Assembly: GCA_947630175.1 (NCBI GenBank) | Contig: CANRGJ010000007.1 | Span: forward strand, 62,001 to 126,000 | DNA length: 64,000 nucleotides | From: an uncultured Ruminiclostridium sp. | Lineage (GTDB): Bacteria; Bacillota; Clostridia; Oscillospirales; Ruminococcaceae | Direction: 5' to 3' | In this document: piece after piece, positions 51,311 to 59,021 of the stretch | Layout: every line of letters begins with the position of its first letter | How positions within the stretch are numbered: position 1 is the stretch's first letter | The notes under the pieces: generated by a model | What the model was told of the DNA's origin: nothing | What the model saw: the letters and a program-made list of their open reading frames with translations, nothing else | Database searches by the model: none | Position numbers and translations under genes: made by a program

Positions 51311-52451
51311 GTTTTTTATAATGCTTTTGCTGCTCAGCGTGCTTGTCGGGTGCTCGGCGCCTGCATCTGCCTCAAAAGACAGAACAAGAATGATCGACGG
51401 TTTTATGAATGTTACCGACGATGGACTGTTTTTTGCTGACGATCGCTCAAGGTTAAATTTCTTTGATTTTGAAACAATGCGATCATCAATAATTTGTGCA
51501 AAACCAAATTGTACTCATACCGACCCTGAAAAATGCTCGTCCTTCGGAATGACAAATCACCCCATATTGTATAACAACAAGTTATATTTTTTTGACAACG
51601 AATTTTTAAGCTCGGAAAAGAACGGAAAACCTGTTTTTTACAACACAGCCGCTGTATATAAGTCCGATATTGACGGAACAAACAGAACTGCCGTATGTGT
51701 AATAGACGATCTGTACATAAATGCGGGTAACCGGCTGCTGCTTATGGGAGATATTGCGTATTTTCCAATGTCAAAAATCAGCTTTGACGAATACGGAAAC
51801 TCAACAGGATATGAGGAGGGCTGGCTTTGCAGTTATGATCTTTCGGCAAATGAATTTAATAGGATAGAAAAAATATGTGAGGGTTATCATACAGGCGTAA
51901 CGATATATGGTTGTTGGAACGGCAAAATATATCTCAGCGCAGGATATTCGGACAAGAAGATCCCTTACCCGTTCGGTTCGGAAAATGACAGTGAAGCTAT
52001 GGCGCATTACTTTGAGCAGATCAACGAAGCTGTCAGCAAGGTCTTTACGGTATGGGACACAAAAGTCGGCGCAACGGTTGCCCCTGACTTGCCTGAACCT
52101 ATGTATATGATAGAAGAAGGGTACTATATTTACGAAAAAGACGGCGGGACCGCTGTCGTACGGGAAAATGGCGAGGAAATATACCTGAAGGATTTTCCCC
52201 CGTCAGATGATATACGTATATTGAATGACATAATGTTTGATTGTACCGATAAGATATGCACAGAGCTTTCAGGAAGCGCTGAGATCAAGCATATAAACAT
52301 TGAGAAAGGTCAGAATGTTATAGCATATCACAACGGCAGCTATATTTTAAGAAAATATATAATTGATCAAAAAGGCAGTTCTGATACGGTATCGGGATAT
52401 GAATACACCAAAATGAAGCTTGATGAGCTGATTTCGCAGAATACGTCCTGA
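51285..52451 (+). CDS. Putative lipoprotein with Cys-rich CxxxxC-type motif (beta-propeller-like/DUF5050-like)
   Basis: Lipobox LLSVLVGC; DGLFFADDRSRLNFFDFETMRSSIICAKPNCTHTDPEKCSSFGM; repeated YxxDL/TxD blade-like segments; overlaps the previous gene. Start (ATG 51285 or nearby TTG) uncertain. Confidence 0.65.
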   Translation: MRNGKLKTKFFIMLLLLSVLVGCSAPASASKDRTRMIDGFMNVTDDGLFFADDRSRLNFFDFETMRSSIICAKPNCTHTDPEKCSSFGMTNHPILYNNKLYFFDNEFLSSEKNGKPVFYNTAAVYKSDIDGTNRTAVCVIDDLYINAGNRLLLMGDIAYFPMSKISFDEYGNSTGYEEGWLCSYDLSANEFNRIEKICEGYHTGVTIYGCWNGKIYLSAGYSDKKIPYPFGSENDSEAMAHYFEQINEAVSKVFTVWDTKVGATVAPDLPEPMYMIEEGYYIYEKDGGTAVVRENGEEIYLKDFPPSDDIRILNDIMFDCTDKICTELSGSAEIKHINIEKGQNVIAYHNGSYILRKYIIDQKGSSDTVSGYEYTKMKLDELISQNTS

Positions 52452-53159
52452 TATTGCAATGAGGCGATAAATTAGTTTAATATAAGTGCTGTTTTTCTGC
52501 CAAAAAATTATAGTGATTAGCAAATGGGAATAATGCTTATGTATATTGTTTATTACGCATATCATGATAATTAAATATTATCTTATGAATATTATTTTTA
52601 CTAATGTAGAGTAGTATTTATCAATTTCATTAATGAATATTTTAATTTATTATAACTACCCTTGTTCCTTAGACTATGGGGTACATCGTACGGTTTAGTG
52701 TCTGCCCGAAATATTCTGGAGAATACGGCTCTGTATATGGATTTAACAGTTATTTCAGTCGGTTGAACCCTGATTTTGGTATATTATGTTAAGTTGTTTG
52801 ATTTATTAGTAATTTATAACCTCATTATTGCTTTATCCTCGTTGATTTTCCGGTGTTTTTCAATTTTTGGATTGAGTTTAAGTATAGAGTGGTAATTTAG
52901 ATTGGTTTATTATAGCTTAATTTACTTCCAATTTTATAAAATGGTTTTACAGAGCGTTATGATATTTGGGAAAAACCAGTTAATCTGTATGCCTTTATTT
53001 ATAATATATATTGCAATAGCGCAATATGTGTCCGTAAAAAATGAACAATTTTCATTACTGCGTTTGTTATACTGTTTGTTTTTAATTCTTTTTTCAAGTA
53101 AAACTTGTATCTTAATGAAAGGACGATATAGTTTTTATCTATATCATATGGAAGTCGAA

Positions 53160-53804
53160 ATGTTATCACAAAAAATACAAGCATTTATAAAAGAACGATT
53201 ATATGTTGTTTCAGATGATTGTATCGAAGCCCATCTTTTGACAGAAGGACGTTCTGGAGCGAATGTGTACAGAACAAATGTGAAAAGTCGAAGAGAAAGA
53301 TTAACTGGAAATTATATTGTTAAAATTTGTGATATTCCTGCAAAAGAAGAGGAAAAGGAAGCTTATAAAGCAGATGCATTACACAAGAGTGCGCCGGATT
53401 TTTCAAAACATCTTGTTAAGGTAGAAGCTGAAGCAGAAATTGATGGCAAGACCGTTATTATATATAATCAGGCAAATAACAGCGTCATGGATATGGTTGC
53501 CTTTTCGGAACTTAGTGGAGATATGCTTGCCAAATATGTGAAGCAGGTTTCTTTCGATATACTGTCTTTAATGAATAAGCACAGGAACGTAGAGAGAGCA
53601 GAAGGTGATTTCTTTCATTGCCTACTTGTCAAACAGTTGGGAAAATGCGGAAGATTTGAAAGCAGAATTAAAGACTTGCTTGAAAATCCGAAAGCAGAGA
53701 GTGTGGCTTTGAACGGAGAGGTTTTTCCCAATCCTTTGTGTTTTGTTAAAAATGCTGAAAAATTGAAGCAATGTTTATCTGGTCAGTTTTTTTCAAGGGA
53801 ATAG
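53160..53804 (+). CDS. Kinase-like (APH/protein-kinase fold) N-lobe fragment; frameshifted relative to the next ORF
   Basis: LLTEGRSGANVYRTNVKSRRERLTGNYIVKICDI (Gly-rich loop plus VxK-type Lys). Start at ATG 53160 after GGAAG; the track ORF begins at 52902 in unlikely coding sequence. Stop at 53802-53804 just past a T7 tract. Confidence 0.65.
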   Translation: MLSQKIQAFIKERLYVVSDDCIEAHLLTEGRSGANVYRTNVKSRRERLTGNYIVKICDIPAKEEEKEAYKADALHKSAPDFSKHLVKVEAEAEIDGKTVIIYNQANNSVMDMVAFSELSGDMLAKYVKQVSFDILSLMNKHRNVERAEGDFFHCLLVKQLGKCGRFESRIKDLLENPKAESVALNGEVFPNPLCFVKNAEKLKQCLSGQFFSRE

Positions 53805-56800
53805 CACATGGCGATATGCATGGCTATAATCTGATCGCTTCAGCAGATACATATTCGCTGATTGATTATGATGACGTTCTGGAAGATGCTTATCTGTTTT
53901 ATGACCAAGCTTATTTTGAGTTTAGTATTTTTTATGATAATTCAAAAGATAATGATTTGAAAAGATGGAAGGGTTTGTTGGACCGGTTGATAAGTCCTTC
54001 TTTTTTGGAAGAGGCCAGGGTTTGTGAAAATTACAAAGAATATGTGGTAAGAAATGCTGTTTGCAGTGGTATTAAAAACTGGATGGAAAAAGAACAGCTT
54101 GAAAGGATGAAAGACAGTATTGAATTGCAGTTTATAATGGCAAGGATTGCCGCTGGCATTAATTTCTTTTGTAAGAAAAATTGCACAGAACGTGGCAAGC
54201 AAATTAAAGTTTTGTTTTACATTGCATATTGCTGCAAACTGCTTGTGAATAAAACAGATTATAAATATGATGAAAACGATATAAGTAGTGTGCGTGTTTT
54301 GCCAGAATATACTGACACAGCGGAACTATGGGAAGACTTTGTGAAATTTACAAATTATGTACCGATCCTTATTACAGACGACCGGTATTCTGGTGAGGAT
54401 TGTGTAAATCTGAAAAATTTATGCGCCATAAATTGGCAACTAGTTATAGACATCGGATTAGAGCAGAATAATTTTGAAATATGCAAATATTTTTTGAAAA
54501 ACTGTAAGACTCGGACTGTAAGACGTATTGATGTCACAACGGGCAAAAAGGCAGAAAGTTTTTTAAATACACTTAATATTCTCGCAATAAGAAAGAGTGT
54601 GAATAAAAGTTATAGAGGATTATGGCGAGACTATAAAGATGTAGTAATAGATGCTTTAAAAAAAGTGCTTTCTGAAAATCCGCGTGTTCCGCTTGTATTT
54701 ATTTTTGATTGCAGTGTAGATTCGGCGGCATTCAAAGATCAATTGATAAACATGTTATGTGACTTAAAGTTGCCAGAGGCAACTAGGATTGTGTCGTTGC
54801 GAACGTTATTTTCAAAAGATATGAAAGAAGAAATCCCGGAATTGGAGGATAATCATAAATGGCATTTTGTTGAACACGAAGATGTCAACTTATTTCATGT
54901 GGGTTTGACATGCGAGGCATATTTAAGCCAACCTGACAATATGATAGAGCAGTGTTCTGCGAATTTGCCGTCGATAAACGGAATCTATACATTTAGCGAT
55001 AAAGATTTAAGTAGCTTTGAAACCTGTGTAGAACTAGTGTACTCTGGGTGTGAACGTAGATGGGAAAACAGGATAAATTGCAGCGGGTTGGATATGTCTG
55101 GAGGTGGAGACAGCCTTGGTGAAGCATTTTATAAAGGTAATGAGGCAACTTGGAGTGATATAGCAAATAAAAGAGACTTACCTTTGGTTAGTGACAAAAA
55201 ATATTCAGAAATTTGCAATAAACTAAGCAAATTATTGAATGATACGTCTCCACGCGTAAAAACAACCGTTCTGCTCCATGGAGCAGGTTCTGGCGGAACA
55301 ACATTTTCAAAACATATATTGTGGGAGTTTAAGGAGCAATTTCCATGCGTACGTTTAAAAAAATATTCATTGCAGACTGCTGAAATTTTGACAGAAATAT
55401 ATCGAAATACGGGAAAGTGCATACTTTTGTCAGTAGAATCGGGTTCTACCGTCATATCTGATGAGGAACTTAATAAATTGAAGAAAGCAGTTGACGCTGA
55501 AAATGGTAGAATGGTAGTGCTGTTGATTAAGCGTATAGGAAATAGTTCAGAAAAAACGGACGAAAAGCGTACTGCGTTAGTGACTTTAGGCGATACAATG
55601 CCAATAGAACCAATAGCAAAAAATTTTTTTTCCACTTTTTCTACTTTTGCAGCAAAAAAAGAAGATGGGCACAATCGGATACTGTTATTGAATAGAATTA
55701 CCGGGGACAATAACTATAAAGAACATCGTTCTCCTTTTTTCTATGGATTTTATACCTTTCAGAAAGAATACCGATTGATCGATAGCCTGTCAAAAACGAT
55801 TTCTGAATGCAGCCCAAATGAGCGAATCTTATTAAACAGTCTTTCACTGATTACTATTTTTTCTCAAAATATATGTGTAGCATTTTCTGAATTAAAGTCA
55901 TTGTTGGATATTCCGAATGTTAGTGAGACAGAAAACATTTATGCATTGATGGAAAGTCTTTCGCCTGCAATATTTAAATTAATGACAATACGAGATGATA
56001 AAGGGCTAAGGTTGTGCCACAGGGTAATTGCGGAGAAAGTTATGCTTTTACTATATGCATCAGAAAATAAAAATTCAAAAATTGAGGATGTGACTTTTAA
56101 ATCTGCAAAAACATATATTGAAACGATGAGAGAACTGTATGACGACGATAGTGAATATGTAGATAATATTCTTAAAGAATTGATAATTGACCGTGCTTAT
56201 ATTGATTCGGAAGAACGAAAAACCAAATTTTCCGTTTTAGTAGAAAGTATACCATTGTGGACAGATAAAAAAGCCCTCTTCGATTTGTTAATTGAAAAGT
56301 TTCCCAATAATCCACACTATTATAACCATTTGGCAAGATTGCTCGCAATTGGTGATAAAAAAGGTCAAAACAGAATTCTGCCACAATATGAAAAAGCAGT
56401 CAAAACTGCAGAAAAAGCAATTCAGATGGCAATTGTTGGTAGAGAAACACATGAAACGACCCTTGGATGTATTTATGGTCAATGGATTATTAATACTATT
56501 GACTCCGAAAAGGAAAATAAAAAATCTGGAAGATTGTATTCTAAATATCCTCAATTGATAGACGAAATCGGTGTGCGTTATTGCTTGGCAAAAGCTCAAT
56601 TTGATAACGCGCGCAAAGACACAGATGTATATGATACTTTCAGCTTTTTTCCGCAAATTAACATGGAATGTGCAATAATAAGTCATCTGGCAGCTTTTGA
56701 CACAAATCGCGAACTGTCACAGTTGATTAAGGATGAACCTGAATTTAGAGAATGGTATAATGACCACATTAGTGTTGCTACCGAATTGTATATTCAAATG

Positions 56801-57043
56801 AGGGAACACTTGGGGGACGATGAACGACTGCTAAAGGAAGCAAGAAAGAAGTTAAGTGAAATTGCTCAAAGCAATGATGAAGTTGATATGCTTTTTACCA
56901 AATTACTGAATTCTAATTCGCCTGCCGACATACGTTATCGGCGTTCATTGGCATATACTGTTTTCTCTCATAGCGGTTGCAATTGGGGAAATGTTGATGA
57001 ACTGACAATACAGTTGATGGAACAGTGCTTCAAAAAAATGTAA
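53771..57043 (+). CDS. Large multidomain protein: kinase C-lobe, P-loop NTPase with variant Walker A, helical-repeat-like C-terminus
   Basis: 1090 aa; catalytic loop GIAHGDMHGYNLI and metal site SLIDYDDV; GNEATWSDIANKRDLPL then TTVLLHGAGSGGTTFSKHILWEFKEQFPCVRLK; TPR-like NPHYYNHLARLLA...YEKAVKTAEKAIQMA. Confidence 0.7.
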   Translation: MFIWSVFFKGIAHGDMHGYNLIASADTYSLIDYDDVLEDAYLFYDQAYFEFSIFYDNSKDNDLKRWKGLLDRLISPSFLEEARVCENYKEYVVRNAVCSGIKNWMEKEQLERMKDSIELQFIMARIAAGINFFCKKNCTERGKQIKVLFYIAYCCKLLVNKTDYKYDENDISSVRVLPEYTDTAELWEDFVKFTNYVPILITDDRYSGEDCVNLKNLCAINWQLVIDIGLEQNNFEICKYFLKNCKTRTVRRIDVTTGKKAESFLNTLNILAIRKSVNKSYRGLWRDYKDVVIDALKKVLSENPRVPLVFIFDCSVDSAAFKDQLINMLCDLKLPEATRIVSLRTLFSKDMKEEIPELEDNHKWHFVEHEDVNLFHVGLTCEAYLSQPDNMIEQCSANLPSINGIYTFSDKDLSSFETCVELVYSGCERRWENRINCSGLDMSGGGDSLGEAFYKGNEATWSDIANKRDLPLVSDKKYSEICNKLSKLLNDTSPRVKTTVLLHGAGSGGTTFSKHILWEFKEQFPCVRLKKYSLQTAEILTEIYRNTGKCILLSVESGSTVISDEELNKLKKAVDAENGRMVVLLIKRIGNSSEKTDEKRTALVTLGDTMPIEPIAKNFFSTFSTFAAKKEDGHNRILLLNRITGDNNYKEHRSPFFYGFYTFQKEYRLIDSLSKTISECSPNERILLNSLSLITIFSQNICVAFSELKSLLDIPNVSETENIYALMESLSPAIFKLMTIRDDKGLRLCHRVIAEKVMLLLYASENKNSKIEDVTFKSAKTYIETMRELYDDDSEYVDNILKELIIDRAYIDSEERKTKFSVLVESIPLWTDKKALFDLLIEKFPNNPHYYNHLARLLAIGDKKGQNRILPQYEKAVKTAEKAIQMAIVGRETHETTLGCIYGQWIINTIDSEKENKKSGRLYSKYPQLIDEIGVRYCLAKAQFDNARKDTDVYDTFSFFPQINMECAIISHLAAFDTNRELSQLIKDEPEFREWYNDHISVATELYIQMREHLGDDERLLKEARKKLSEIAQSNDEVDMLFTKLLNSNSPADIRYRRSLAYTVFSHSGCNWGNVDELTIQLMEQCFKKM

Positions 57044-57621
57044 TGGCAAACGACACAGATCATAATAATTTTGATATTGGAACATGGTTTGAATTATATC
57101 GCAGAGTGGAATATTTTCAAGCTTCTGATGCGCAATCATTTATTGCCGACTATATGGAAGAAGGGTATAGAAAAGAGTATTTGTTGTATCTTATGAACTT
57201 TATTATGCGAAAAAAAGGGATTTCATCAGCATCGATTGAAATTGTTAATAGTCATATTGCAGAGTCAAACAGAATTGCCCGTTTGCATGGGATAAATACA
57301 GCGAAAGAGCATGATGCGTACGTCAGCGAAAGAAACGGAAAGTGTACTATTGTGCCGCTTTCAGATATTAAACGTGACAATGAGGGAGAACCAGAAGAAC
57401 TTGAAACGTTTACGGGAATTGTTATTGAAGTTGAGCAAACACATGGTAAAATTCTGCTGAATGGGCTGAATATGGAAGTAACATTTGTTCCTAAGCCGCA
57501 GTCTGTTGGAGAAGATCCATTGAGGGTATTTTCAAGGGATGATATTAATTGCAAAGTTAGATTAAACATTATGTTTTCATATTCTGGTCTTCGTGGATGG
57601 AATGTTGTCAAAATTTATTAA
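57043..57621 (+). CDS. Coupled downstream protein with OB/S1-like beta-rich C-terminus
   Basis: ATG overlaps the upstream stop (TAATG at 57041-57045); C-term FTGIVIEVEQTHGKILLNGLNMEVTFVPKPQSVGEDPLRVFSRDDINCKVRLNIMFSYSGLRGWNVVKIY. The track ORF starts at GTG 57025. Confidence 0.65.
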   Translation: MANDTDHNNFDIGTWFELYRRVEYFQASDAQSFIADYMEEGYRKEYLLYLMNFIMRKKGISSASIEIVNSHIAESNRIARLHGINTAKEHDAYVSERNGKCTIVPLSDIKRDNEGEPEELETFTGIVIEVEQTHGKILLNGLNMEVTFVPKPQSVGEDPLRVFSRDDINCKVRLNIMFSYSGLRGWNVVKIY

Positions 57622-58292
57622 ACTATAGGTAGTTATTATTAGAGTTGGAAATATAGAAATTATTATTTATTTTACAGCATTTTTTTGAATGTCCCTAAAG
57701 GAAGTCCATTTGCTAGCGCAAAAACTGAATAATTGTACGCTTTCAAAGAGAACGGAGCCTATTTTTTTACATTCATCACCCAATATCTTTCTGTAACAAT
57801 ATACCACAACAGCAGCAAGACTTGCTTTGAATACAATATGTACAGTTTGCCTTTTATTTATAATGACAAAATTTACTATTTTGTTTTAGATATAATATAG
57901 ATAATTGGAATGACTGCTGTTCTCATATCACTGACGTTTACACGGTGAACTTTATTTGTTCGCTGCAAAGCACAGCTTCTCTCCTTATGGAAGATATGAA
58001 AGTGAGCAGACAGCTAAGCTTCATTTATGCAAATATAATTTATCCGACAACAGTCTTACTGACATATTGCTACTGTGAACTGATTGTTTATACGAAAACA
58101 ATTTTATCGGCATGTTTGACGACAGCATTTATTTGTGTTACAGCTATTCGTAGGTGTCTATAACTATCAGAATGTACATACCGAAAAGCATATTTTAAAT
58201 ACAGAGCATACAAATATCATTTGAAAAACAAAGAGATTGCTCAATGCAACATTGACAATTACGGAAGATGAACTGACAGGAGAAGCAACAGA

Positions 58293-59021
58293 ATGAACTC
58301 CCTCCGACTCAAAAATGTAAGCAAACACTATGGCGCAAAGCAAGCACTGAATGGTCTGAACGTCACTTTTACCGACGGAATATGCGGGCTTCTGGGACCC
58401 AACGGTGCGGGAAAATCCACCCTGATGAACATAATAACCCAAAACATAACCTGTGACAAGGGCGGGGAAGTTATGTGGAACTGTGTTCCTATTGCCAAGG
58501 CAGGCGCTGATTACCGCGCTGTTATCGGCTTTATGCCCCAACAGCAGGAGCTGTACCCCACCTTTACCGCCCGCCGCTTTATCGGCTACATAGCCGCTTT
58601 AAAGGGGATTGAGCCGAAAAAGATAAGTGAGGAAACAAACCGTGTTTTATCCCTTGTGGAGCTTTCAGATGACGCCGACAAGCGTTTAGGCGGCTTTTCG
58701 GGCGGAATGAAACAGCGTGTGCTGATAGCTCAGACTCTTCTTGGCGACCCGAAGCTGATAATTCTTGACGAGCCTACGGCGGGGCTTGACCCCAAACAGC
58801 GTGTTATCACCAGAAATTTAATTCACGATCTCTCAAAAGACCGCATTGTGATAATTTCCACCCATATAGTCAGCGACATAGAAACTATCGCCGACCGCAT
58901 CCTGCTGATAAAGGAGGGCGTAATAATCGACGACGGAACAGTAGATGAGCTTACACAAAAGGTAAAAGAGGGCGAACCTTGTCTTGAAAACCTGTATATG
59001 CAGTATTACGGTGAAAGCTGA
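58293..59021 (+). CDS. ABC transporter ATP-binding protein
   Basis: LLGPNGAGKSTLMN, LGGFSGGMKQRVLIAQTLLGDPKLIILDEPTAGLDP. Confidence 0.95.
   Translation: MNSLRLKNVSKHYGAKQALNGLNVTFTDGICGLLGPNGAGKSTLMNIITQNITCDKGGEVMWNCVPIAKAGADYRAVIGFMPQQQELYPTFTARRFIGYIAALKGIEPKKISEETNRVLSLVELSDDADKRLGGFSGGMKQRVLIAQTLLGDPKLIILDEPTAGLDPKQRVITRNLIHDLSKDRIVIISTHIVSDIETIADRILLIKEGVIIDDGTVDELTQKVKEGEPCLENLYMQYYGES

Noticed and set aside
57945-58163. 72-aa ORF in the gap before the ABC cluster
   Set aside because: No RBS or recognisable domain; AT-rich random ORF.
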